Origin: Solitalea koreensis
GTDB taxonomy: Bacteria > Bacteroidota > Bacteroidia > Sphingobacteriales > Sphingobacteriaceae
Reading direction: 5' to 3'
NCBI RefSeq assembly: GCF_900182575.1
Contig: NZ_FXSZ01000002.1
Location: forward strand, 434,001-498,000
DNA: 64,000 nt
This document shows positions 8,006 through 17,849 of this stretch, in pieces (positions within the stretch are counted from its first letter, which is position 1; every line of letters starts with the position of its first letter). The position numbers and the translations under genes are program-made. The notes under the pieces were generated by a model, which was given only the letters and a program-made list of their open reading frames with translations, was not told where the DNA came from and searched no databases.

Positions 8006-11000
8006 TTAAAAATTAGCATTTAAACCAAAGCTAAATACTCGTTGTTGTGGATAATTTTCACCGCGACCGGATGGAGACTCAGGATCAACAATTTTTACCT
8101 TATCCCAGGTAAAGATGTTAGAAGCATTAGTATATAGACGTAAACTTTGAATACCAACACGTTTAATAACAGCAGGAGTAAGAGTGTATCCTATCTCAAC
8201 ATTTTTTAGGCGAAGATAATCACCTGAATATTGCCAAAATGATGATGCAACTCTATTAACTCCATTTGAGAAGTGTAATGTAGGATAAGTAGCAGTAGCT
8301 GCCGTTTCTGGTGTCCAACGACCTAAATGAAATTCCTGAAATTTACCCAAGTTGTCATAAACAAGTTCACTGTTTAATGTTAGGCTACTGTTCCTTGATC
8401 CTTGCAGCAAGAAGCTAAAATCAAATCCGTTATAATTAGCTCCAGCAGAGAAACCAAAAGTGGTATTAGGAATTATCGGATTTCCAATTGGGCCTTTATC
8501 GTTATCGTTAATAACACCGTCATTATTTAAATCTTTATATCTAATATCACCCGGCGATAAAACTCCTGTCTGCCTTGCGTTATTAGCATTTGCAAGTTCT
8601 TCTGCTGTCCAAAATCCTATAGCTGTCCATCCAAATGGTTGGTTAACAGATTGACCAGTAGCCATTAAATAATCATAGGCTTTTTGAGGTTCATCACGCT
8701 CCAACACCTTATTTTTAGCATAAGCCACATTTGCTTTCAGAAAATAGCCAACCTTTCCAATGTTATTGTTGTGGCCAATCTCTAATTCAAAACCTTTATT
8801 ACTTACTTTACCCATGTTCATTTCAGGCAAGGTAACCCCAACAATTTGGCCTACGGTAGCCCGAGTAGTAATAATATCGTAACGGTAGTTATCAAAGTAA
8901 TCTGCCGTAATGTTCAACTTTGATTTAAACAATTGAGTTTCAAAACCGATGTTTGATTTTCTCTCTTTTTCCCAGTTAAGGTTTGGATTACCAATTTTAC
9001 CTTCTGCCAAACCAGTGTAAGTTGCATTACTTTCGCCAAAACTATAAGACCCCGAGTTAACGTAAGTGCTTAAATAAGCATAAGTGTCTAAAGCAATACC
9101 AATATCATCATTACCTACTAAACCATAAGAACCACGAATTTTCATGAAATCAATAAACTTCGCGTGGTTTTTAATGAATGGCTCTTCACTTAAGACCCAA
9201 CCTGCTGAAACTGCAGGGAAAAACCCGAAATGATTTTGGTTATTAAAAGAGTTTGAACCATTGTACCCAGCATTCAACTCTAATAAATAGCGATGGTTAT
9301 AATTATAAGTCATACGACCAACATATCCTAAATAACTAATAGGCCTATTAGATCCTACAAGCTTTGTATTTTGATTGTATAATGCTAATACACTAAGATT
9401 ATGTTTACCAAACGTATTTGTATAATTTAATGATGTTTGAATATCAGTAATTGTTTTTGGAGCCTGATTGCCTGTAGATAATATATAAGGTCTCAATACT
9501 GGAGCAGCCGGGTTCCATAGTAAATAAGAAGCGTTAGTTGCATTATAACGATAAGTAGGATAATCATCTCTGTATAAATTCTTTAACGAATACTGATTAT
9601 TTGAAAAAGCCATTTGTGCTTTAGCCGACAATCCTTTTAACAGAAAATCTAACTTATGAGTGGCGCTAACAGTAGTAGAAAGATCAGTTTGATAACTTCT
9701 GTCATAACCGGCTAAGGTTAATTGCGCTACCATATTCGGGTGCATATTAGTTTCAACCGGGGCACCATAAGAACCATCAGGATTGTAAATTGGGAACGAA
9801 TAAGGAGCAGCACCAAGACGCATCAACTGGTTAAATACAGAGCGACCAGCCTCTCTAGGATGCGGTTGATTTACATTTTGTAGCTGAGAAGAAAGGTCAA
9901 GTGTTAAATCAAGATTCTTATTAACATTAATATCAACGTTGGAACGGAAATTATAGCGTTTAAAATAATAACCATTATCCGTTTCACTTTCTTTAAAGTT
10001 TTTAAAAATTCCACCTTGGTCTAAATAGCCCGCAGATACGAAATACTTAACACTCTCTGTACCTCCTGATATATTGGCATTATACTGAGTTTGCACCGAA
10101 GCTTTGTTCATCAACTCCTTATACCAATCTACATTTGGGTATACCTCAGGCATGTCTCCACTTCTAAAATGTTCCATATCCGTTTCAGAATATGGGAAAT
10201 TAGCGCCTATTTTGTCATTTACATAACTCTCCTTTAATAAGGTAAGAGCATTATAAGAATCTAAAAACTTAGGCATCCGATTAACCATATTTACTCCAGA
10301 TTGAGCACTAAAGCTCACTTGAGGTTCACCAGTTTTTCCGCGACGGGTAGTAATAATAATAACCCCGTTGGCACCTTTCACCCCATACACAGCGGTAGCA
10401 GAAGCATCTTTTAAGATAGAGATATTTTCTACCTCATTCATATCAATTTGACCGATACTTTCTTGTTGTATTCCATCCACAATAAATAAGGGACTCGTTC
10501 CTCCTCTAAAAGAACTAACCCCCCTGATTTGAAGATTAGCTGCATCTTTACCAGGCTGTCCGCTATTTTGTTGAGAGAAAAGACCTGGTAAACGACCAGC
10601 CAAAGCATTGGTTAAGTTAGCGGCAGGGCTTTGTCTAAGCTCCTTTCCACTTACAGAGGCAATAGCTCCGGTTACTGTAGGTTTCTTTTGCACACCAAAA
10701 GCAACTACAACAACTTCTCCTAAATCTTGAGCCTCCTCCTCAAGTGTTACATTATAAACTATTTTTTTATCCAATACTAATTCTCTAGTATTAAAACCGA
10801 TTAATGTGAAAATTAATTTTCCGGTAGCAGGAGCATTTTTAATAGAGAACTTACCATCAGCATCAGTTGCAGCTCCATTAGTTGTACCTGCAATGATCAC
10901 ACTTACCCCTGGCAAAGGACCAATTTTATCATAAACAGTACCACTAACTGTTCGATTCTGTGCCATTACCTGTATTACAGCTAATAAACACACCATTAAT

Positions 11001-11017
11001 AAATATATCTTCTTCAT
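8006..11017 (-). CDS. SusC/RagA family TonB-dependent outer-membrane transporter
   Basis: The start is placed at 11017 (MKKIYLLMVCLLAVIQVMAQ), giving a signal peptide and 1003 residues; a longer frame would overlap the upstream susD. Domain order is a CarboxypepD_reg-like domain (about 22-100, TVSGTVYDKIGPLPGVSVII), a TonB-box-like stretch with VVVVAFG, a plug (LQIRGVSSFRGGTSPLFIVDG, ISILKDASATAVYGVKGANGVIII) and a C-terminal beta barrel ending in FSFGLNANF. It imports oligosaccharides across the outer membrane using TonB energy. It lies 32 bp after the first susD and 19 bp before its own partner. Confidence 0.97.
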   Translation of the reverse strand: MKKIYLLMVCLLAVIQVMAQNRTVSGTVYDKIGPLPGVSVIIAGTTNGAATDADGKFSIKNAPATGKLIFTLIGFNTRELVLDKKIVYNVTLEEEAQDLGEVVVVAFGVQKKPTVTGAIASVSGKELRQSPAANLTNALAGRLPGLFSQQNSGQPGKDAANLQIRGVSSFRGGTSPLFIVDGIQQESIGQIDMNEVENISILKDASATAVYGVKGANGVIIITTRRGKTGEPQVSFSAQSGVNMVNRMPKFLDSYNALTLLKESYVNDKIGANFPYSETDMEHFRSGDMPEVYPNVDWYKELMNKASVQTQYNANISGGTESVKYFVSAGYLDQGGIFKNFKESETDNGYYFKRYNFRSNVDINVNKNLDLTLDLSSQLQNVNQPHPREAGRSVFNQLMRLGAAPYSFPIYNPDGSYGAPVETNMHPNMVAQLTLAGYDRSYQTDLSTTVSATHKLDFLLKGLSAKAQMAFSNNQYSLKNLYRDDYPTYRYNATNASYLLWNPAAPVLRPYILSTGNQAPKTITDIQTSLNYTNTFGKHNLSVLALYNQNTKLVGSNRPISYLGYVGRMTYNYNHRYLLELNAGYNGSNSFNNQNHFGFFPAVSAGWVLSEEPFIKNHAKFIDFMKIRGSYGLVGNDDIGIALDTYAYLSTYVNSGSYSFGESNATYTGLAEGKIGNPNLNWEKERKSNIGFETQLFKSKLNITADYFDNYRYDIITTRATVGQIVGVTLPEMNMGKVSNKGFELEIGHNNNIGKVGYFLKANVAYAKNKVLERDEPQKAYDYLMATGQSVNQPFGWTAIGFWTAEELANANNARQTGVLSPGDIRYKDLNNDGVINDNDKGPIGNPIIPNTTFGFSAGANYNGFDFSFLLQGSRNSSLTLNSELVYDNLGKFQEFHLGRWTPETAATATYPTLHFSNGVNRVASSFWQYSGDYLRLKNVEIGYTLTPAVIKRVGIQSLRLYTNASNIFTWDKVKIVDPESPSGRGENYPQQRVFSFGLNANF

Positions 11018-11049
11018 TGGAATTCTGTCTAAAAAATCATTCATTTTCG

Positions 11050-12693
11050 CTAGTTCCATCCTTGATTTTGGTCTAATTGATTATTTCTCATTAACTCCGA
11101 AAAAGGAACTGGATAGAGATTCATTTTTTGATCATATGTAACATTTTGCACATTCACGATCTGATACGTTAAAGCTGAGGTCACAGGGTCTTTGGTGATT
11201 TTCAAACCTCTCAAACTACCGTTTAACACATCTTTGGCAATATTCCAGCGGCGTATATCCCAAAATCTGTGCTCCTCAAAGGCAAACTCACAACGGCGCT
11301 CATTACGGATAATATCGCGCATCTGTGCTTGCGTTAAGCTTCCTGCAGCTAGTGGAGTTGTAAAACCTGCACGAGTACGAATGAGATTGATGGCTGTATA
11401 AACAGAAGCATCAGGGCTTGCTAAAGCTTCATTTTGCGCTTCAGCATAGTTTAATAAAACTTCAGCATATCTAAAGAGCGGGAAGTTATGTGTAGCACTT
11501 GTGAAAGAAGCTGCAGATCCTGTGGTAGTCATAAACTTACGCATATAATACCCAGTCTTTGTTCCGCTACCTACGCCTGGTTTCGAATTATTTTTACCTC
11601 CTTCGAACAATTCTAGAGGGGTATTTAACCAGCTCATCCCGTTATAAAAAATAGTAAGGGCAAAACGAATATCCCTATTTGTAGCAGGAGCTGCCTGATT
11701 ATATCCTGAAGTAGGGTCAGTAATACTTTTACCGTTCTTCATCTTGAAAGCTTCCACTAAATCCTGGGTAGGATTGGTATAACCCTTACCGGCACGCTGA
11801 AAGCCCGGCGGCTCATTTAACGATTCCACTGAAGTATTATCAGCTTGTTGATATGCTAAAATAAATTCGGTGTTATTACGGGTTGTGAACATAGTTCCAA
11901 AGCTGCCTGACGCTACAAGCTGGTAAACACCCATGTCCATAAGTTCCTTAGCCGCAGCTGCTGCCGCTTGCCATTTAGTTATGTCATTGGTTGGATTGTA
12001 TAATGGGCTCGCATCATATAACAATAAACGGGCTTTTAAGGCTAAGACAGCACCCTTGCTAACGCGACCAGTCTCATAGGAAGCATCAGTAGTGAGCAGC
12101 ACCTTACCTTTAATTGCATCACACTCGCTCACGATATAGTTTACACACTCTTGGCGGGTATTGCGTGCTAATGATAAGTTATCATCTACGGCAAAAACCT
12201 TATCACCCACCAATGGAACATTTCCCCAACGTTTTACCAACTCAAAATAAAACATAGCTCGTAAAAAACGTACTTCAGCTTTAATAGCATCTTTACGAAC
12301 CAGAGGTATTCCTGAGTTGTCTATATTAGCAAGTAATACATTAACACGTCTAATTGCAGCATAGTTACTTGCCCATGGGTTTTCAGGTAAATCCGTAGGA
12401 CTCACTTGACCTATTTTAAACTTATCTACTTCAACAGTTGTTGAGCTTGCACTAACCGCATCATCAGTAGCCGCATCTAAAACATTACTACCAATACGGT
12501 TAAAACCACGAGGCAACTGTGCGTAAATACTTGATACATACTCATTTATCATATTACCCTCTTTGTCTTTCGGGCTAAAAATGTCGGTAATATCCGTACG
12601 ATCTACAGGTAGCTGCGTCATTACATCTTTCTCACAAGAAGAAAGTAACAACGAAAAAAACAAACAGCCAATTAATATAAAGTTTCTTTTCAT
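11050..12693 (-). CDS. SusD/RagB family outer-membrane glycan-binding lipoprotein (first pair)
   Basis: The protein is 547 residues with a lipoprotein signal (LIGCLFFSLLLSSCEKDV, lipobox Cys20). Typical SusD motifs are AEVRFLRAMFYFELVKRWGN, VLALKARLLLYDASPLYNP, FPLFRYAEVLLNYAEAQNEA, INLIRTRAGF and RCEFAFEEHRFWDIRRW. It begins 22 bp after the stop of the SusC at 12716-15748, its likely transport partner. Two SusCD pairs in one operon suggest import of more than one product size or composition, or a multi-step capture; this is inference. Confidence 0.96.
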   Translation of the reverse strand: MKRNFILIGCLFFSLLLSSCEKDVMTQLPVDRTDITDIFSPKDKEGNMINEYVSSIYAQLPRGFNRIGSNVLDAATDDAVSASSTTVEVDKFKIGQVSPTDLPENPWASNYAAIRRVNVLLANIDNSGIPLVRKDAIKAEVRFLRAMFYFELVKRWGNVPLVGDKVFAVDDNLSLARNTRQECVNYIVSECDAIKGKVLLTTDASYETGRVSKGAVLALKARLLLYDASPLYNPTNDITKWQAAAAAAKELMDMGVYQLVASGSFGTMFTTRNNTEFILAYQQADNTSVESLNEPPGFQRAGKGYTNPTQDLVEAFKMKNGKSITDPTSGYNQAAPATNRDIRFALTIFYNGMSWLNTPLELFEGGKNNSKPGVGSGTKTGYYMRKFMTTTGSAASFTSATHNFPLFRYAEVLLNYAEAQNEALASPDASVYTAINLIRTRAGFTTPLAAGSLTQAQMRDIIRNERRCEFAFEEHRFWDIRRWNIAKDVLNGSLRGLKITKDPVTSALTYQIVNVQNVTYDQKMNLYPVPFSELMRNNQLDQNQGWN

Positions 12694-12715
12694 ATTGATA
12701 TCCTTCTAACTATTG

Positions 12716-15700
12716 TTAAAACTTAACACTAAGCCCTACTGTATAACTTTTGTACAGAGGATAGAAATTGAATAATGCTTCCGGATCCATATCCTTAAGC
12801 TTGGTAATGGTTAATGGATTATATGCATTAACAAATACTCTGAAATTTGAAAGGTGGATTTTATTTGAGGCAGAAGATGGTAACGTGTAACCTAACTCTA
12901 CATTCTTCACACGTAGATAATCCCCATCTTTGATCCAATAAGTAGAAGTACGATGATTGTTAACATTGGTTCCATACGTTAAACGCGGATAAGTAGCAGT
13001 AGCAGCAGTTTCCGGCGTCCAACGGTTTAAGTGTAAATTTTGTACGGTACCAGCTGATACTCCATTATTCTGAAACTCCCATGCATTGATTCCGGTAAAG
13101 AAGAAATCTTTATTGGCAACACCCTGCACCACCGCAGAGAAATCAAAACCTTGGTATTTCAAGCCTAATGAACCCGAGTAGTAAATTGGAGCCGATTTTT
13201 TTCCGATTGCAGTGACATCATTATCATCAATTACCTTATCACCGTTCAAATCTTTATACTTAATATCACCAGGCTGAAGAGCTACACCAAACTGAGTTGG
13301 ACTAACATCGATTTCTGCTTGTGATTGGAATAAACCCAAAGCAACTAAGCCAAACGGCTGGCCAACACGCTCACCGGTTCTATATTGATAATCATACGGA
13401 CGGTTTACCTCATCCTGGAAAATCACTTTACTATCAAACAACTGAGCATTGGCCGCTAAACTTAGGTCAACTTTACCTAAACGAACGCTATAATCAGAAC
13501 CTAACTCAATACCTGCATGACGATATTTACCCAAGTTTTCATCAGGATAGCTTAATCCTAAAAGTGTGTTTGAAGTGCCTGGTGTTTGCAATACATCATA
13601 TCTGTATTTGTTAAAGTATTCAACCGTTACTCCCAATTTATTATTAAGCATACGGGCGTCGATACCGGCATTAAACACTTTAGATTTCTCCCAAGTAATA
13701 TTAGGATTTGCAATAGCGGCTTCGTTCCATCCTCCCATAGCTGTTCCAGAGTTACCAAAATAATAAGCATTGCTACTAGAAGTATAATACGGTTGGTAGG
13801 CATAATTTGATGCGCGGTCAAAACCTAACAAACCACCAGATACCTTAAATTTCAACTGATTAATACCAGAGGTTTTTAAGAAATCTTCTTTAGCAAGGTC
13901 ATAACCAACAGACATAGCAGGGAAGAATCCATATCGGCTTCCTTTTACGTACTGTTCTGTACCTTGGTAGCTGAATGCCGCATCAGCAAAAAGCTTTTCA
14001 TTAAAATCATAACTTACGCGACCCATAATACCATTATAAGCATGAGTTAGCGACGTGCCTATATCATACTGATCCCATGTATAGCGTACAGTTGCATCAA
14101 TGCCATGTTTATCAAAAGAATGATTATAAGCCAAGCCTCCATCAAAACTCAAACGTCTCGAAAAACTATTTCCATAACTATTAGAACTTGAGTAATTTGC
14201 ATTCGTTCCAAACTGCTGGTAAGTTTTATTTTTAGTAGCAGGGTCAACCGTTAATTGGTAAACAGCAAAGTTAGAACGACTTCTAAAAACTGTATTGCTA
14301 TAATAAGAAGTGTAATGAACTGAACCTGTAGCGGAAAGGCCTTCTGTAATAAAATTAAGTTTACGGTTAATGTCTGCATCTACAAATGCTGTTCTTCTGT
14401 TTTCACGATTATAGCCGGTTTTGTTAATTAATCCATAGATATTACCATTATAAAATGAATTACCGCCTAATAATGTAGTATCCGAAATAAATACCGGGTA
14501 GGCATTTGCAGGAGTACTTTTTAACGCACTCATGATAGAACTGATACCAGCACCAGGAGAATTGGCTTTTTCAAATTTACCGGCGAGGCGTAATCCTACA
14601 CTTGTGTTCTTATCAATATCAACATCTACATTCGAACGAAATGAATATCTGTTGTAATCGTTATTGGTATTATAATCTTGTGAGCCAACATTAAACATCC
14701 CTCCCTGATTCATGTTTTCAAGAGATACGAAATAACGAGCAGAAGCATTTCCTCCTGTTGCATTAAAATTATATCGGGTAAAGTTATAGGTAGGTTTTAA
14801 GGCCAATTTCAACCAATCTACATTTGGATGCCCATTAGGATCAGTCCCATTTTTATATGCATCCAAATCAGCTTGTGTATAAGGCGCTGTGCTACCATCA
14901 TTCCTTGCTGCTTCGTTTGACAGAACAGCATAATTATAAGAATCAAGGTACTTAGGCAAGTACGTAGGTTTTTGAAGCGCCCCTTGAGCAGAAAAACTGA
15001 TCGTTTGCTTTTGCGCAGATCCGCTCTTGGTTTTCACAACAATTATCCCGTCTGAGCTACGCATACCAAATGGAGCCAGGGAAGCCGGATCTTTTAAAAC
15101 ACTGATCTCAGCAATTTCATTGGTGTTGATTTGATCAATATCACGTACTTGACCATCAACAATAATTACCGGAGAAAAATTTCTAAGCGAGAAATTGGAC
15201 GCATCATTTCCAAAAGAAATGGATTGGGAAGAAATTAAGCCTAACAATCTACCTGCAAGAGCATTACTCGACGACGGTGAACCTACTGTATTAATGTCAT
15301 CACCCTTAATAGTTGCAACTGCTCCTGAAAAGGTTTTAGTCTTATGGGTTCCGTAAAGAAACTGAACGGTTTCTGATGTAAAATCACTTGCCTCCAACCT
15401 AACATCAAAACTTGTTTTGTTATTTACCGTTAGCTCAGTAGTGACTTTTCCAAACATAGAAAACTGAAGAACATCCGTTTTTTGGGCAGCAATTTTAAAA
15501 TGTCCATCTCCATCAGTTTGAGTACTTCGTGTGGTACCTTTCACGACGACAGCTACTCCCGGTAGTGGCAGTTTAGCATCGTCCACTACGGTTCCTGTTA
15601 CTTGAGTTGTCTGGGCTTTCAGCATGCTGCACGGAAACAAAATCAATAAGATCAAAAAAAGTGAGAACCACGATTTACAGCGGTCAGTTTTTTGGGTGTC

Positions 15701-15748
15701 TTTGGATTTCCACAAAACACCTCCTGGGTTTACGTAAACTTTAATCAT
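12716..15748 (-). CDS. SusC/RagA family TonB-dependent outer-membrane transporter (first gene of operon)
   Basis: This 1010-residue transporter leads the operon. The N-terminus carries a basic stretch and then a signal segment (SWFSLFLILLILFPC, cleavage near LKA). A CarboxypepD_reg-like domain follows (VTGTVVDDAKLPLPGVAVVV), then a plug (NFSLRNFSPVIIVDGQVRDI, ISVLKDPASLAPFGMRSSDG) and a barrel ending in YTVGLSVKF. The plug is less canonical than that of the second SusC: GMRSSDGIIVV replaces the usual GxRGANGVIIV. Expression is probably controlled through the palindromes at 15847-15881. The 34 nt before the signal core make the start less certain than the rest. Confidence 0.95.
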   Translation of the reverse strand: MIKVYVNPGGVLWKSKDTQKTDRCKSWFSLFLILLILFPCSMLKAQTTQVTGTVVDDAKLPLPGVAVVVKGTTRSTQTDGDGHFKIAAQKTDVLQFSMFGKVTTELTVNNKTSFDVRLEASDFTSETVQFLYGTHKTKTFSGAVATIKGDDINTVGSPSSSNALAGRLLGLISSQSISFGNDASNFSLRNFSPVIIVDGQVRDIDQINTNEIAEISVLKDPASLAPFGMRSSDGIIVVKTKSGSAQKQTISFSAQGALQKPTYLPKYLDSYNYAVLSNEAARNDGSTAPYTQADLDAYKNGTDPNGHPNVDWLKLALKPTYNFTRYNFNATGGNASARYFVSLENMNQGGMFNVGSQDYNTNNDYNRYSFRSNVDVDIDKNTSVGLRLAGKFEKANSPGAGISSIMSALKSTPANAYPVFISDTTLLGGNSFYNGNIYGLINKTGYNRENRRTAFVDADINRKLNFITEGLSATGSVHYTSYYSNTVFRSRSNFAVYQLTVDPATKNKTYQQFGTNANYSSSNSYGNSFSRRLSFDGGLAYNHSFDKHGIDATVRYTWDQYDIGTSLTHAYNGIMGRVSYDFNEKLFADAAFSYQGTEQYVKGSRYGFFPAMSVGYDLAKEDFLKTSGINQLKFKVSGGLLGFDRASNYAYQPYYTSSSNAYYFGNSGTAMGGWNEAAIANPNITWEKSKVFNAGIDARMLNNKLGVTVEYFNKYRYDVLQTPGTSNTLLGLSYPDENLGKYRHAGIELGSDYSVRLGKVDLSLAANAQLFDSKVIFQDEVNRPYDYQYRTGERVGQPFGLVALGLFQSQAEIDVSPTQFGVALQPGDIKYKDLNGDKVIDDNDVTAIGKKSAPIYYSGSLGLKYQGFDFSAVVQGVANKDFFFTGINAWEFQNNGVSAGTVQNLHLNRWTPETAATATYPRLTYGTNVNNHRTSTYWIKDGDYLRVKNVELGYTLPSSASNKIHLSNFRVFVNAYNPLTITKLKDMDPEALFNFYPLYKSYTVGLSVKF

Positions 15749-15846
15749 ATAAATTGAATATTGGTTGCATCTTATCTGATTTGTTCTGAGCCTCTTAAAA
15801 CAAGTGACTTCAAACCATCCAAGAGCGAATATAATTTTCTAAAAAC

Positions 15847-15858
15847 GTAATCGATTAC
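15847..15858. promoter_or_regulatory. Operator-like palindrome GTAATCGATTAC
   Basis: A perfect 12-bp inverted repeat with a central CG, about 100 bp upstream of the first susC start. The form suits a LacI/GalR-family dimer, and the LacI-type gene is adjacent. A related sequence occurs upstream of the regulator at 17312-17323. Confidence 0.6.
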
Positions 15859-15869
15859 ATTTTTTTCAT

Positions 15870-15881
15870 GCAAACGTTTGC
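15870..15881. promoter_or_regulatory. Operator-like palindrome GCAAACGTTTGC
   Basis: A second perfect 12-bp inverted repeat with central CG, 23 bp (about two helical turns) centre to centre from the first. GCAAACGTTTGC resembles classic LacI/CcpA-type operators, so a LacI-family protein, most simply the neighbouring one, is the likely ligand. Confidence 0.65.
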
Positions 15882-16053
15882 GTAAATTTTCACACAAGGT
15901 ATAAATTTGAATTTATGAACTGGGTGGCGATTTTAAGGGCTATTAAAGAAGTGTAAATGCCTTGCCTGGATGTACATTCTCAATGTGCCAAAAAAAGATG
16001 AAGGTAGGCTACGTTAACTGAATCCTTCGGTAAAGAACGAAGAACAAAAACAA

Positions 16054-17079
16054 TTATTTATGCCGTTTGCTCGACTCCCTTTCAATCAGGTGAACACCAA
16101 CCACCTGTTTTCTAGGTAAAATAAGTGATTCCTCGGAATTCATTTGTTGATACAACGTTTGAAACACCAAATGCCCCATTTCATAGGCTGCCTGATCAAC
16201 CGAAGTAATAGCAGGTACAAAAATCTCTGTTCTTGGATCATTCGAATAACCTACCACAGCAAAATCATCCGGAATAGCCAAGCCTTTAGCTTTTGCAGTT
16301 TGAGCAGCAACAATTGCGGATAAATCATTGGATGCAAAAAGAGCGTCAGGCACCTTTTTTAATCCAAACATTTGCTCGCTTGCACTTAATGAGGAATCTT
16401 TGGTGAGAATGTGTTCAAATATTATCTCCTCATCAACAGGTAGATTATGTTTTATCAGCGCATCTTTATAACCAGCCAATCTGTTTTTATAAATATTTGA
16501 CCCCATTGGCCCTGAGAAATGGGCTATTCTTTTGCAACCGTTCAATATCAAATGTTCTGTGGCCATATAACCGCCAAGGTAGTCGTCACCTTCAATTACC
16601 GGACCCATATAATTTTGTGGCACCCGGTCAAAAAACACGAACGGATTTTTTTGTTTATTGAAAGATTCAATTACGGCGATTTCACTTGTAAACATCGTCG
16701 TCGACAACATTAAGCCATCCACTCTACTTGAAAACATGGTACTCACCAGTTCCGCCTCTATATTTACATCTTCATTTGATTGGGAAATAAGCAAATTGTA
16801 TCCATACTCACGCGCCTTGTCCTGCACCCCGCTGATGACCATTGAATGAAAGTGCATGTCGATACGAGGAACTATTAAACCAACTGTTTTGGTTTCTTTT
16901 TTTCGAAGGCTTGATGCAATTGTATTAGGTCGATACCCCATCTTACGGGCAGTTTCTATTACAAGATCGACAGTTGCTTTTTTATTTCCTTTGCCTCCGT
17001 TTAAGGCTCTGGAAACCGTTGCAGAAGAAAGCCCCAACTTCTCCGCTATATCATAAATCGTTATTTCTTTATCATTCAT
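16054..17079 (-). CDS. LacI/GalR family transcriptional regulator
   Basis: The start is set at 17079 (MNDKEITIYDIAEKLGLS), where the helix-turn-helix begins; the upstream extension is short and unlike the family. The 341-residue product has the LacI HTH (TIYDIAEKLGLSSATVSRAL, residues 6-25), the hinge-helix region (YRPNTIASSLRKKET), and a periplasmic-binding-protein-like sensor domain (TVGLIVPRIDMHFHSMVISGVQ, PDALFASNDLSAIVAAQ, PAITSVDQ). It probably senses an oligosaccharide or uronate product and controls the downstream PUL from the palindromes in front of susC. An imperfect copy of the site upstream suggests autoregulation. Confidence 0.95.
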   Translation of the reverse strand: MNDKEITIYDIAEKLGLSSATVSRALNGGKGNKKATVDLVIETARKMGYRPNTIASSLRKKETKTVGLIVPRIDMHFHSMVISGVQDKAREYGYNLLISQSNEDVNIEAELVSTMFSSRVDGLMLSTTMFTSEIAVIESFNKQKNPFVFFDRVPQNYMGPVIEGDDYLGGYMATEHLILNGCKRIAHFSGPMGSNIYKNRLAGYKDALIKHNLPVDEEIIFEHILTKDSSLSASEQMFGLKKVPDALFASNDLSAIVAAQTAKAKGLAIPDDFAVVGYSNDPRTEIFVPAITSVDQAAYEMGHLVFQTLYQQMNSEESLILPRKQVVGVHLIERESSKRHK

Positions 17080-17684
17080 TTTATAGAAACAAATATTATT
17101 CATATGAATTAACTAACTATCTGTGGAAATGTAAATTATAAATAACGCACTGTGCGATCTAAGTGCCCTCAACAATGACTATCATTTGCAGGTTTTTATC
17201 TAAATGATTCCTGTCGAAAAACCCAAAGTACTTATTGAATAAAATCGCCCAACAAATTTATAGACTTCAATCCATCAGGTCTTCCCAAACCCTTTAAATT
17301 ACAAATTTACCGCAATCGATTACATTATTTTTGTAAACAATAACTGGCTGGTAGCCCAATAGTTCTTACTATCTGGATTAATGCAAATACTCAACTGTAT
17401 AATGATCGCACCTTGTTTGAATTAAAAAATGTGTAAGCACAATTAATCTGGCTGATTACAATTTCAAAGGTGTTGAAATATTTGGAAATCTAATGAATGT
17501 GAAGTAATGAATTATACGCTAACAATGAATGTTTAGGGAGCATTTGGTAAATGTTTTACGCCAGCATCTCCAATAGCATTATCGACAGGGTTAACCTATC
17601 AATTTAAGGGTAAAAAGGTCTATAATTCATGATATTAGGAAATTAAAGACGATGCTGTTCAAAAGTGACTTGAAACAGACAAAC
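17080..17684. other. Intergenic stretch upstream of the LacI regulator
   Basis: About 600 bp without a recognisable gene on either strand. It contains the operator-like site at 17312-17323 and presumably the regulator promoter. The left part borders the decayed insertion sequence. Confidence 0.6.
17312..17323. promoter_or_regulatory. Imperfect operator-like site GCAATCGATTAC
   Basis: The core AATCGATT and the following bases (ATCGATTACATT, then a T-rich run, then a GTAAAC element) parallel the arrangement at 15849-15877 in front of susC. It lies about 235 bp upstream of the regulator gene, so autoregulation is possible. Confidence 0.45.
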
Positions 17685-17786
17685 GTCAATGCTTAGGTAG
17701 GAACCGATGCTATCCTCAAAAAGAATCCACTCTTCGGCATGCTCCCGTTGATCACAAGAGAAGAGGTTGCTTAAGTGATCTCTGTA
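17685..17786 (-). pseudogene. ISAon1-like transposase second frame, N-terminal fragment
   Basis: Thirty-four codons on the minus strand read YRDHLSNLFSCDQ, REHAEEWILFEDSI and GSYLSID in succession. This matches the region of ISAon1-type transposases that leads into the first catalytic Asp (typically HAEDWILFPENIGxYLSIDE). The similarity then ends, so the element is truncated there. Nothing functional can be made from it. Confidence 0.7.
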
Positions 17787-17849
17787 TGTTCTTCTAATAG
17801 CTTACCATCAACGTGAAAATAAGCTCAAAGGCTTTTGCAACTTACCGGC

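Larger units (their letters stand above)
15749..16053. other. Regulatory intergenic region before the susCD operon
   Basis: No gene is visible in these 305 bp. The operon-proximal half holds the two operator-like palindromes listed separately. I could not assign a convincing -33/-7 pair, although a TATATTCG stretch on the minus strand near 15831 is a weak -7 candidate. Confidence 0.5.

Noticed and set aside
13321..13821. Several overlapping open frames on the plus strand and an extra minus-strand frame within the first susC
   Set aside because: They are shadows of the susC coding frame, with no independent start signals or sensible composition.
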